From Tetmemena sp. SeJ-2015 (lineage: Eukaryota > Ciliophora > Spirotrichea > Sporadotrichida > Oxytrichidae), in the NCBI GenBank assembly GCA_027382625.1, contig JAJKFJ010021767.1, forward strand, positions 1 to 64,000: a stretch of 64,000 nucleotides of DNA. Direction: 5' to 3'. Below the pieces are notes generated by a model. It was not told where the DNA came from. It worked only from the letters and a program-made list of their open reading frames with translations, and searched no databases. Made by a program: the position numbers and the translations under genes. Shown here piece by piece: positions 1-11,539 of this stretch (positions within the stretch are counted from its first letter, which is position 1; each line of letters starts with the position of its first letter).

Positions 1-794
1 TGATCGAAACAAAATTGGAGACGCTCTTCTCTATGTACAGGAATGCAGGCGCCATACCAGAGGCGAAGTTATCCCACGCAGAGCAACTGCTCCACTATCT
101 AGAGAAGATGAGACTCGGAGTTGAGAAGAGAGTAGAGTTGGCACCGATAACTGGAAAGATGATAGAGGAATTCGGCCTAAAGGCTGCTCTTGAGGCCATC
201 TATGAGGTGATAGTTAAAGAGAGCGACTCTAAGATGAAAGCAGTGTGGCTGCACGGAGAAAATGGAACTGGAAAGACTTGCCTCGCAAGGTTATTGGAAA
301 ACATCTTTTGCACCGAGAGGCTCGAAGAGGTGACGGAAAACTTTAGCCTGGACTAAGCGAAAGCCGGGTAAACTCCCACTCTGGTGATTCTGGATGAATT
401 AAACAGCCCAATCTTTTTCAGCAGCAGAGGAGTTGCCAAAATGAAGCGCTTCCTTGAGGGTAATGGATATGCCGTAAATGTAAAACTTGGGCAGGCTAGT
501 CAAAGATACAAAGGCTGCTCTATACTCATAACCTCTAATAAAACGCCCTTGGGGAAAATGGATGAGCTAGACAGAGGGGCCTTCGAAGCAAGGGCGAAGT
601 TTGTGAAAATGAAGAGAAGCAAGGGATATGTCAAAAAGCCTTTTCCATTCTGTGCTGACTAGCTAGCAGAGTACTTTGAGAAAAAGATGCTAGAGGAAGG
701 GCTTCTGGAGCACAGAGTGGGAATGCAAGGGGACGACTTCACAGACACAAATGCGGAAGATATGACTGAGCTGGATGACAAAGACTTTGCTTGA
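1..794 (+). CDS. SF3 helicase domain protein, Rep-like (5' end outside window)
   Basis: The frame is open from the first base and ends at TGA 792-794, with TAA/TAG read as Gln at several points. Walker A is GENGTGKT (about 260-283), Walker B is LVILDELN (about 381-404) and the motif C/sensor region is SILITSN (about 520-540). This A-B-C spacing within about 120 residues is that of superfamily 3 helicases, known from Rep proteins of small DNA viruses, plasmids and related mobile elements. No nicking (HUH) domain is visible, but the N-terminus lies outside the window. GC content is clearly higher than in the following 2 kb. The Gln reassignment shows that the gene has been maintained in, or adapted to, a ciliate. 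I infer an endogenous viral or transposon replication gene; a cellular helicase of the same fold cannot be excluded. Confidence 0.75.
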
Positions 795-915
795 GCGATC
801 AAGAAAGAGGTGCTTTCATTTTCGTTATTGAACTTTTAAGGCTTATCTAATTCTGCTATTTAATCTTAAATTCTACGCCTTCTTATTCGCAATGTCCAAA
901 CCACTCCCACTCATT

Positions 916-1037
916 ATTAGACTATTGGAACAATTACACTCTAATTTAATCAGTAGTGTGTTTTTATTATCTCACTTACATCAAATTCCCACTAAAATGT
1001 TCCAATAGTCTAATCCCAAAATGTTCCAATAGTCTAA
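916..1037. repeat. Three copies of a 16-17 bp motif, one inverted, after the helicase gene
   Basis: ATTAGACTATTGGAACA (916-932) is the exact reverse complement of TGTTCCAATAGTCTAAT (998-1014). A further direct copy lies at 1022-1037. The two direct copies sit in a repeated context with the sequence AAAATGTTCC. The layout is inverted then tandem direct. It resembles an iteron cluster or an element terminus next to a Rep-like gene; this function is inference. Confidence 0.7.
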
Positions 1038-1271
1038 ACTTCCAATGTGCAAATGTGATTTTTTAATAATTAATGTGTGATTAAATTTAATTCCTACTTT
1101 TAAATAGATCTCCACTAGAATAGACGTGAGAACTTCAAACTGCCACGCATCAGAACTAGCCAAGACCACAATCAGATCACACTCGATTACCGTTAATTTC
1201 ACTTTTGACTACCACCCTGATTGTTAGAATAATGATCATTAATATCAATTCATTAATTCACTAAGTATATA

Positions 1272-1325
1272 GGTTATGGGGTTTATATAGGTTATGGGGT
1301 TTATATAGGTTATGGGGTTTACATA
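1272..1325. repeat. 18-bp tandem repeat, three units, containing G4T3
   Basis: GGTTATGGGGTTTATATA begins at 1272, 1290 and 1308, the last copy diverging at its end. The GGGGTTT core resembles one G4T4 telomere unit of spirotrichs, but the unit is 18 bp, so this is not a telomere. Confidence 0.75.
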
Positions 1326-2429
1326 AACAATAAGATATTTGTTTTAGAAACAGCTACCTAAAGTCGCTTTTTTTCAATTGACTTTCTATTAAGAATTTCA
1401 AACGTCTCATAGTTAACTTTGTATTAAAATAAGAAATTTAAAAAATCATTAGCATTTTATTAGTAATAAGACAGAGTGACCATAGCTTGAAGCCTGACAT
1501 ACTATAGAGAGGCAGACAAAGTCTTGTTTAGCCTAATTGCTCTGAGATTTGGGAAACGAGAGAAAATCGACTTAGAATAAAATTAAATATACACATAAAA
1601 TTTCTTGTATCGATAAATAGAATAGCTTTAAATACCTGGAGATTCATTCTTTAAAATATATTAATTACAAATTATTAACTTAAAAATTAATAAAGAATAC
1701 TCATTTTACTCACTAATTAAATTTGACTTTTAGTCTTCAGCAAAAGCCATTTAAGAGAGCTTTTGTAATTTAAATTGACAATTATTTAAACTACCTGTAC
1801 TCAAATTCATTCAAATTAAATATAAAAATCAATTTAATGTCTTAATAATGACTACGGATGTAATTTTCTGCTTGAACTAATTGATAGCATATCTCTTTTT
1901 TTAGAATCATATATCTTAAAAGTCTAACTATTGATCTGTTTTTTTTAAAAATGTTTAATTGTGAGAGTTTATTATGTTTATTTTAACTTTATATAAATTC
2001 AATTTTAAATCAGCATCTAAAATCTATATATGAAATCCATTTTTTAAAAAATTTAATTCAATTACATTTTCATTCTATGCTTTCTTGATAAGACTTATTT
2101 GAAAAGCTTTTCAAATATGGTCATTTTTTTATTTATATTAATTATACAATATTGGTCTGTCCTTTAACTTACAAATCATTTTTATTAGCAGTTTCTATAA
2201 AATATAATTAATTTTTTAAATCAATTTTGATTTTATTTAAAATAACCAAGATTTATATTAGTGAATAAATTGTTTAAGATAAAAATAAAAGAGCTTTAAT
2301 TTAAAAATTATAAAGCTTTTAATTAATATGGGACGCATTATCTTTTTAAATATAAGATCTTTAAATTGTCTTAAAAATTATGCATTTGAATTAATTGAAA
2401 TATTTTTAATGTTAAGATAGTTATGTATT
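1326..2429. other. AT-rich stretch, no gene seen
   Basis: Strongly AT-rich sequence without a plausible reading frame in the Gln code. It is probably intergenic or germline-limited DNA. Confidence 0.6.
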
Positions 2430-2642
2430 AAGCAGGCTAAAGAATTCAAATATCTTGCAGGACATAAAGGGGAAGCAGAATCAAGATTATAGGAAGTCTA
2501 GTTGGAAGTGAAATTTGACTCTATAATTGATTTAATAATGAGATAGTTACTCTATGAGGAGGAGATCGCCACCAAATTTAATTATGAATTATCAATTAAA
2601 ATATAAGCTATTGGAGCGGTTGATCATTCCCTCAGAGACTGA
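2430..2642 (+). CDS. Isolated coding-like segment (possible orphan MDS)
   Basis: A 70-codon frame with protein-like composition begins QAKEFKYLAGHKGEAESRL and ends at TGA 2640-2642, with TAG/TAA as Gln. It is rich in Glu and Leu, as in a helical protein. The island is more GC-rich than both flanks. No start codon is evident in frame and no family is recognised. It could be one MDS of a scrambled gene whose other parts lie elsewhere. Confidence 0.35.
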
Positions 2643-3156
2643 GGGTTCTAGTTTATTTAAAATTCACTCACTAGTTACTACCATAACTCTATTACCACAA
2701 TCATTTAAGCAAATATTTCCAAGTGATTAATACATTTATTTCGCTTATTCTATTTACATAATTAATTAACATCCTGTTGAATTAGAGAGATATTTATAAT
2801 TCATATTTCTTGCTTTGTTAGACATATTTATATTAGAAATTCATCTTATTCTTGCAAGATTAATTAAGGGATGAATATGAATACATTATAGAGGGTATAT
2901 AAAACCTTATCATAATTGAGTTCATTTCAAAGCGATATTTATATTAAATTAGAGATAGTTTTAAAGCATAATTTTGTTAAATTTAAAGAGGGAGGCATCT
3001 CCTGCGAGATCACTTGTCTTTTCTAAGGTGTAACTTTTATTTTTTATGTCTGCGCTTTGAGAAGTTATCTGCTGAGGGTGAGATTAGACTCTTTCTGGAT
3101 GTTGTTTCGTTGAGGGTTCTACTTACGAATGATTTTAATATTTTTACTAATGCTAT
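2643..3156. other. AT-rich stretch, no gene seen
   Basis: No supported coding sequence. The last 150 bases lead into the GC-rich island and are moderately GC-rich. Confidence 0.5.
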
Positions 3157-3510
3157 TCAAAAGTACGCAATAAAATAGTTCTTATGTAGCACTTGATTGC
3201 TAGGATGAGTCTGAGTATATCGGAAAGGATGCCTTATTTGCCCTGGACCCTTTCCTAGTCGACTACCACCACCTTCAAAGTTTAGAAGATTGTCTTGCCT
3301 CTGATGTTGCAGTGGTAGTTGTAGACTCTCAATGACATTAGCCTAGGTCTCGGAATTACCTGCCGTGAGAGCTAAAGTGGTCGAGGTAGTTCGAGAGCTA
3401 TTTCCCTCGTCGCTGTGGTCGTGTTAGGCTTCTGTTGCTGATTGAGAGCCGCTGTTGATGGCGTGATGGCCGGATTGGCTAGATTGCGCTCCCTTGCTGC
3501 CGAAAATCAT
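3157..3510 (-). CDS. GC-rich island with open frame, hypothetical
   Basis: On the minus strand an ATG at 3510 opens 117 codons to TGA at 3157, beginning MIFGSKGAQSSQSGHH. The product would be hydrophilic and rich in Ser, Gln, Asn and Thr. The island has near-balanced base composition inside very AT-rich DNA. Plus-strand frames are also partly open, which is expected because only TGA stops translation and GC-rich DNA has few TGAs. Coding status is therefore uncertain. It may be an orphan MDS or a non-coding germline element. Confidence 0.3.
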
Positions 3511-4981
3511 GTGGTTGAAAATTATGGAGGCAAAAATTGGTGAAGCATACTTTATTTATCTAATCAACGATAATTTAAGAGATTAATTCTCTATTTTTAT
3601 AAATCCATCAAGAATAAGTTTTACTTCTAAAAAATTATGTATTAAAATTTTTTAGAATTCTTCAATGAAATAAAGTTAATAGCAATTTAGTAATACAAAG
3701 AAATAATATAATTTTTTTTAATTTCTTTTCAATCATTAAAATCAAAAATTAAATAGTTCTTTCTAAATATAAGAGAAAACTCAAAATATATTGATTATGT
3801 ATTATTGCTCTAGCAATATAATTAAAGAATGTTTCCACTCTATCACTCCTTTGTTATTAATTTTCCACAATTTATCAAGAATATTGAATAGTATTACATT
3901 CTGATGGCGCAGTCTTTTATTCTCTATGATCCCTCATTTCATATGATATTTCTTGATGTTAAAAAAAATAAAATTGAATAAAAAATTTCAATATTGTGCT
4001 GGAACAGAAGGATTATTCTAGACTCTAATTGAACTTTAGTTTTGTTCTTTATAAATTTTATGACATAAAAAATATCGAAATGATTTTTAAAAAATAAGTT
4101 TAGAATATAATTAAATTAAATTCGTAATTAACTGATTGAGGGCAAAAACTCAATTTTATAAGCACCTTCTATAGCTTATTTTATAAATAATTGAATTGTG
4201 TTACAAATCATATTTCCTTTACTCTCTTCAATTGTGAGATTAAACTAATTCCTCTGAGTTAAGGTAATATGGGTTGATCATAATTTTGAATTGAGCATAT
4301 TAATCACTTATAATATATAAATATATAATTGCAAAGTTTGAAATCTTTATAAATTATAAAAAGTTATAAATTATTATATAAAATTTCACACATTAGCATT
4401 TTATTTTAAGTTTCTACATTTAAAATTTTTAACTCTTTAATATTGATAATATGTTAAATAATAAATTTGACTAATATTTATTCTTGAGGGCGTGGCACTT
4501 GTTAATCGATCTTTTTCCTCTGGAGAAAAATTATTTATAGCCTTTAAATTAAAGAACTGTAATTATTTGGTCTTTTAGGATACTTTTCTGGAAGTCTGAG
4601 ATTGTAATTTTGGATGCTTTAATAAAATTTAATAATAAAAATATTACTATTAAAGAATATAAAATTGTTGAGTTTTCTTTTATTCTTGAATTCTCTATAT
4701 GATAGTTAAATTTATTGTATCAATCTTAAGTAGAACTTAATATTTAGGTACTTTTTCTGAGTGATCTTACTCTTCTTCATTTTAGAAGGTAATATATAAA
4801 TAATTTAAGAGATTGCCATCACAATTTAACAATTCAGAGTCAGTAAAATCTTCTTATACTAATATAGGCCGCCAATGTAAAATGCAAATTCTATTGCTTT
4901 TTAGATAATAAAAATTTTCTACTTAATGTAACTTCCCAAAACTAATTTAGTAAATATACAATTTGTGGTAGTGAACAAAAA
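3511..4981. other. AT-rich stretch, no gene seen
   Basis: Very AT-rich, no plausible frames and no recognised repeats. It ends where the first large inverted repeat begins. Confidence 0.6.
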
Positions 4982-5783
4982 ATATTATAAATGTAGAATT
5001 AATTTAAAAATTGTAAATGATCTAATTAATTTGTTGGGCAAGTTGTAGCCCTGCCTTTTTATATTTTCGAGATGTCTTTAGAAATGCTAGAGTGGAACAG
5101 AATGCAGATTAAAATTATGTTTCTTGACCACCTGACCACGGACCAGATTTAAAGAAGTTTGAGGAAAGGAGAAAAGTAATGTCTCTATCTCCATTTAAAT
5201 ACCTCAGTATGATTCAAACATCTTGATATCTCCGCATGTAGATATTATTATTGGAATGGAATTCATAGTCTCGTCGAAGACCCGACAGGGAGGGAGTTCG
5301 ATCCTAGTTGATGATTCTCCCACCCATTACTCACACAGTCATAGCAGTAACAATACCCTTCTCACCGCACTTTCATTAATACAGTTTAAATCTCAGCTCT
5401 CAGATGGCCCTAACATTAGACATCCCCAGACACATGCACTCCGTTTCAAATCATCAACTAGGATCGAACTCCCTCCCTGTCGGGTCTTCGACGAGACTAT
5501 GAATTCCATTCCAATAATAATATCTACATGCGGAGATATCAAGATGTTTGAATCATACTGAGGTATTTAAATGGAGATAGAGACATTACTTTTCTCCTTT
5601 CCTCAAACTTCTTTAAATCTGGTCCGTGGTCAGGTGGTCAAGAAACATAATTTTAATCTGCATTCTGTTCCACTCTAGCATTTCTAAAGACATCTCGAAA
5701 ATATAAAAAGGCAGGGCTACAACTTGCCCAACAAATTAATTAGATCATTTACAATTTTTAAATTAATTCTACATTTATAATAT
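4982..5783. repeat. Large near-perfect inverted repeat (fold-back element 1)
   Basis: The arms 4982-5316 and 5449-5783 (335 bp each) are reverse complements with almost no mismatches and surround a loop of about 132 bp. Position p pairs with 10765 minus p over the ends and inner borders that I checked. The arms are more GC-rich than the flanks. A 112-codon frame across the loop (5223-5561) is a by-product of the symmetry. The structure fits a fold-back/MITE-like element or a recent inverted duplication. No transposase is seen, and I found no clear target-site duplication. Confidence 0.9.
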
Positions 5784-7020
5784 AAAATTCTTCAAATGAT
5801 ATAATGATCAATTTTCAAAGTTCAACGCATTCTCAATGATACTTTTCTTTCTACATTAAAATATTAAAATTATGAGAAAATGAAAGAGATTATGTATTTA
5901 AAATTATATTCTTTTTTTTATTATAAATAAATATATTAAACTATAATGCTGCTACTTATCTGGAACCAACAGTAATTATATGAATTTGACTATTGAGATA
6001 TTAGCATTGATTTCAAAAAAAAAATATTTATCAACTAACTGTGGGACAGATCTTTTTTTTAGAAATTTGATAAAATGATTGTTTGAAATAGAAGAAAAGA
6101 AAATAGTGAATTATTTACAAATAATTAAATATTATAATAATAATGATAATTTAAAAGAAGCCTTTGAAAACGAGATATAACAAATTCATAACAAGGAATA
6201 AAATGAAAAATTTGGGTTCTCAAATTAAGGAAGTGAAAGAAAGAGAAAAATTCAGGCTGACTAAGGATTATGGTTATCTTGTTCAAAAAAAATCCACTTT
6301 TAATATTAATACCCTCTCTCTAGCATAAAGACTCCTAATAATAATAAAGAACTATTCAATATGAATGTTAAAATTAGATTGATTGTATTATGCACATCAA
6401 GGAAATGATATTATAGGCTTTGCTAATTTTTAATGATAGTGGGAACAAACTCAATAAATAAAAATCATTAAAAAGAATATCTAAATTTTGTGAATAAAGA
6501 AGTATTAATAATGATTAAACTTAAATGCTATTGAATTATATCATGGAAGATTTCCTCATCATTTAACTCATTTAGATATAAATATATGCAAATAGCTAAA
6601 AATTAATAAATAAATATGCACTTGAACAGCAAAATTTGTAGAATTAAAATGGAGTTTTTTAACATGATAAAAATTCAAAATTTCTTAAAGAATTAAAAAC
6701 TTATTATAAAAGATAATACTAAAATTATTCGTAGATCTAGCATTCTGAACTTGTATAATTAAGTTCCTATTTTTTAAAAAAATTGTTTCTAAGAAGGCGT
6801 CTCATTTGAGTTATTTGAAGTTTATAAAGTTAATTGAAGATTATTAAAATAATTTTTAAATCAATCCTAATATCTCGATATTAATTTAATTAAGTAAGCC
6901 ATTGTTGGAAGAATATTTCCAAAAATCAGAGGTTAATATAAAGATTTTTTAAAAATTTATAAGTTTTAAACCCCTTCAAAAATTTTTAAAAAAAAAAAAT
7001 TTTCTTATTTAAAAAATTTT
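5784..7020. other. AT-rich stretch, no gene seen
   Basis: Very AT-rich with homopolymer runs. No supported gene. Confidence 0.6.
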
Positions 7021-8170
7021 AGTAGACTAAGAAGGATTTAAATTATAAGTTCTGTTCATACAAAAGAAGTCATATTTAAATAAGATTGAATGTAAAAACT
7101 ATCCATCTTCATTCAAAGTATTTTCAAATTTCGCAACCGCTGGGATAAACTCTCTAAAAAAGTGATATTAAAATTTTGCCATATTTTTTTATTATATTTG
7201 AAAATTAAATTAAAACCATTTAATGTTAAAATAATAATTGGATATTTGCAAGATTTCAACCGCCACGAATTTGCAAATATCTATTTATTATACCCGATAA
7301 TTTAAAAGAAAATAATTCTTAAATGCAAGCTCTTTTTGTCTTTTATATTTCTTCTTCTAATTAAAATATCTTTATTAACGTTAATTTTTAAAAGAATGGC
7401 TGCTGCTTGCTCTCCTATTCCAGCAGAAAAAAGCGCAGTTAGCTCAAGTTAGCACTGAAGTTTTATCCAGACAGTCTGATATCCAAAATTCCTGCAAGTC
7501 AAGCAGCACGCAGCCAGCCAAAGAAGCAGACCACAAATCAGTCTGTGGAGAGCTGAAACTACGAAATCCTCAACCATCTTTAGCTCTCTCCCTCGGGAAG
7601 TTCGAGATACCTCACCTAATTTCAGTGAGAGGGGCGAGTCACAGACTGATTTGTGGTCTGCTTCTTTGGCTGGCTGCGTGCTGCTTGACTTGCAGGAATT
7701 TTGGATATCAGACTGTCTGGATAAAACTTCAGTGCTAACTTGAGCTAACTGCGCTTTTTTCTGCTGGAATAGGAGAGCAAGCAGCAGCCATTCTTTTAAA
7801 AATTAACGTTAATAAAGATATTTTAATTAGAAGAAGAAATATAAAAGACAAAAAGAGCTTGCATTTAAGAATTATTTTCTTTTAAATTATCAGGTATAAT
7901 AAATAGATATTTGCAAATTCGTGGCGGTTGAAATCTCTGCAAATATCCAATTATTATTTTAACTAATCAATGGTTTTAATTTAATTTTCTAATATAATAA
8001 AAAAATACTGAGCACAATTTAATATCACTTTTTTAGAGAGTTTATCCCAGCGGTTGCGAAATTTGAAAATACTTTGAATGAAGATGGATAGTTTTTACAT
8101 TCAATCTTTATTTAAATATGACTTCTTTTGTATGAACAGAACTTATAATTTAAATCCTTCTTAGTCTACT
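7021..8170. repeat. Large imperfect inverted repeat (fold-back element 2)
   Basis: The arms (about 7021-7547 and 7640-8170, roughly 530 bp) are reverse complements with a few substitutions and small indels. The outer ends are AGTAGACTAAGAAGG and its complement. A GC-richer spacer of about 92 bp holds smaller hairpins, for example GAGAGCT with AGCTCTC. Each arm also carries an internal palindrome (GATATTTGCAA with TTTGCAAATATC). Divergence between the arms makes it older than element 1. No coding sequence is supported. Confidence 0.9.
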
Positions 8171-9822
8171 CGATTGTTATAAGTAATAATTCTAATTTTT
8201 TTAAATCAGGCGGTGGGACATACAATCTTCAATAAACTAGTTGCTTTGTTTAGATATCATTATCATTTCTTTAATAATAAAAATTATGAAAATTTTTTCC
8301 AAAGTTTTAATATATATATTCATTATTATTTGGTCATTGTTTAATATATATTTATAGATTTTATTTAAAAACATAATATAATTTTGAATAAAATATTTTT
8401 AAAATTCTTGCTGAAATTCTTTTTTTGGGAAAGAAATAAAATTAAATACTTAATAAAAATTAAAATTTTACATTTCTTCTGTGATAATTGATTTAATATA
8501 TTTTAAATGTTGTATATTAAATAAAAATGAGTAGCCGATATTACTATCAAATATTCTTTATTTTTGTCCTTCTTCTTTACCAATTTATATGTAAATAATT
8601 GATATTTTATTAGCACCACTTTGTAATTGATTACCTTAATGATATCTTTTTGCTCCAACTATAAATCCGATTTCTTCGCTTTATCATAATTGTTCCATAT
8701 AAATGCTTTCCATCTTCGAGGTAGTTTATTATCTTTTAACTTTTCCATTAAAAAATAATATTAATGGATGGTGAATAGCCTTGAAGCCTCGGTCTCATTT
8801 GGTTGCTCTTCTTAAATTATAAATAAATTTATGAATTTTAGTTTTTTGGTTTATTTTAAAATTGAAAGCATTAAAAGAATTTCTTTCTTAATTAATTATA
8901 GTTTTAAGTTTGCTTTTTCCAATTGTAAGTTTGTAATTAAAATGATTAGATATTAATAGCAGGAACATAATTAATAATATTGGGTGAGAGGATTAATATT
9001 CATGTATTATCCTTCATAAATATGAATTTTTCAAGCAAATTTTCCCAATCTGTATAGCACAAGAGTATTGAATACTTTTCAACAATATTTAATCAAGAAG
9101 GGAGATAAATCATAAATTAAGAATATCTTTAAATACACTTCTTTTATATTAATGAAAGAATCCATTAAGTAAATACAGGCGCACTTTTTCGTAAATTAAA
9201 AGCAGGAAGAAAATTTATGAAGTTTTTATTTTTTAACTTAATGTAAAGAAAATAATTCTATATTTACAATAACAACTAAATGCAATTATTGCAAGTAAGG
9301 TTCAACTGTTAGAGAAAATATACATAAGATGATGAATTTATCTTGGAATTTTTTTCTACACATAATAAATGGGTTTAAATAAAAGATTTTATTAATAGAG
9401 TCAATATTTATTCATTTAAAATGTCTGAGAATATTTTTTTAAAAAATAATCTAGATTCAATATCAGAAAGATTATATGTTTTTACCAAGTGTAATTACAT
9501 ATTTTTATTCTAGATGTTAATATATTCGAAATTAGAGAAAAAATTAAGGCAAAATTTGATAATGTTTTTATATCGAGCAAAGAAAATAAATATTTTTTGG
9601 ATAAATACCTCTTGATAGGATGAATTAACTTTATAATTTTAGAGTAGTTTTAGAATTAGCCATTAAATCTAATATCATGAGTATCGAATTACAAAGATAC
9701 TAGACTTTTAATCTTTTAAAATTAAAGTTTGCTTTAATATACTTTATTTAAAATCCTTTTTTATATTGAGGAGAAATGAATCATCTAATCTTAGCATAAT
9801 TCTAATATGAGGAGTCCAGCCT
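8171..9822. other. AT-rich stretch, no gene seen
   Basis: AT-rich DNA. Short patches of more balanced composition (about 8640-8820) have no convincing frame. Confidence 0.5.
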
Positions 9823-9900
9823 TCAAGGGAATAGTTTTCGTTCTTGCAACTGTTTAATCTCCTTCAATGTTGTCCGGAATGCCTCTTTTTTATAGTTCAT
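9823..9900 (-). CDS. Very small coding-like segment
   Basis: ATG at 9900 opens 25 codons (MNYKKEAFRTTLKEIKQLQE...) to TGA at 9823. The amphipathic, Lys/Glu/Leu-rich composition and local GC rise look like coding DNA. It may be a first MDS of a scrambled gene or chance. No continuation was identified. Confidence 0.25.
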   Translation of the reverse strand: MNYKKEAFRTTLKEIKQLQERKLFP

Positions 9901-10635
9901 GCCTCTATTGTTTTTTTTTATGTTTGCTTCTTTTAGGATCCTTTGACAAATTTATAATTTTTAACTTTCAACGTGTTATAAGAGAATTGAGAAAATGAAT
10001 CAATTTATCAAGAATCTTCTGTCAACTAAAACAAGAGAATTATTTGAATTTAGATTGCAAGAATTTTTTAGAAGAAACTTAACACGTTTTGAAAATAATA
10101 TTTTATAATCATTCTTACTTAAAATATTGCATAAATATATTTCTTGAGTGGACTCTAATCTTGGGTTTTAATTTGTTTATTAAGACATTTTAAATTTTTC
10201 TATTATAATTTGAATTATTGTGAGGCTTTTATATGACCAGATAATCTAGCAGAGATTAGTGTATTACAAGAGTGATACATACTACAGTGATAGAATTTAT
10301 TAGTCAACTTATCTAATCTTAATTTCAGAATTCATAAGCATTAGAAATTAATAGTTAAAGTTCAAATATCTTTGTGTAATTTGGTTACCCTACTTCTAAC
10401 TCCGAAAATAGCTATCGCTTAAATTTTTATATAAACAAAAAATTTGGGCAAAAAATTACGATGATACTCAAAATAGATGATAGCTAAAAGAGCAAGTTGC
10501 TATAAAATAATTAAAGAATGACAGATTCATATGAAGTTCAGAATTTATGAGCTATGATTTTTAAATATAATAGCCTTGATAGGAATTATTGGCCAGTTGT
10601 TTTATTATAATATATAATTTTAATTTAAAATTTAT

Positions 10636-11150
10636 AAAGCTCATACATCGACTTTCCAACCGGAAATAGAAGCCAAAGTTTTGTCGTGGGAGTGAGTCAC
10701 AGTTGGACCTTTTGGGGTCAGTATTTGAAATAGTGGTGACACTTGCTAAAGCCAGACCGTCAAGGATCCTGGATTTGCCTTCAAAAAACTTCAGAGGTGC
10801 GTGAAATTTGTGAGGAAAAAATCTCGTAACCCAGTTACTCTGTAGTCTGTAACATCGTGCTCTTAGTTTCTATCCTCATAGCAGTTTGTGAGCTTCCACC
10901 TCATGTTTTGCCTCCCCAATAGAATCACATTTATCAAGCTTATACCTCCCTTGGTGATTTAAACAAAAATAACCCTAAACACTATGAGAGGGGAGAAGAT
11001 ATACAATCTCACAAACATTTATGAACTCAAGATAATTACTTAACTAGATTGTCTCCTGTGCGATAAGAAACGCAACAGAGGCAGAGAGTAATGGCAGTAA
11101 TTTTCCAAAGTGATTTTGGTGCCTCGTCATGGGTACTAGATTTTAACTTT
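10636..11150 (+). CDS. Coding-like island, possible membrane protein fragment (orphan MDS)
   Basis: About 500 bases of higher GC content stand in AT-rich DNA. The plus strand reads SESQLDLLGSVFEIVVTLAK, then, after a frame change near 10800, a hydrophobic run (NIVLLVSILIAVCEL, about 10855-10900) and a Gln/Asn-rich tail that meets TGA near 11020 and continues after it. The frame changes are what unremoved IESs would cause. No start codon and no family are recognised. Several plus-strand frames are open here, so the exact protein is uncertain. Confidence 0.3.
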
Positions 11151-11539
11151 CTACTTACATAAAATGATTAAAATGAATTTTGCTAATATATTGCTCTTTA
11201 TTTTTTTGAATTTTAATGTAACTTATTCTCGATCAACTAACACGATTCATCCCATAACTTAATTAAATCGATAAAACTTTTAAATAATGAGTGAAATACT
11301 ATATCTTATTTATATTTTTTGCTTATTTTATTGGCTACTTTTAAATTATATTATTAATATTCTATCATACTTCTAATAAATGATGGCTATTACAATTTTT
11401 TCCCTTTATTTTACAATTTGAGGCTCAATCATTTCTTCTTTAATTTAAAATGATTGATTTCTCATTCATAAAATGACTTATGTAATGATTTGGTATATAA
11501 ATTATTAAATTTATAAACTTAATAAACCCATTAAAATAG
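11151..11539. other. AT-rich spacer
   Basis: No gene seen. It lies downstream of the alpha-SNAP stop codon. Confidence 0.6.

Noticed and set aside
5223..5561. 112-codon plus-strand frame
   Set aside because: It spans the loop and inner arms of a palindrome; the symmetry produces the open frame and the protein has no family features.
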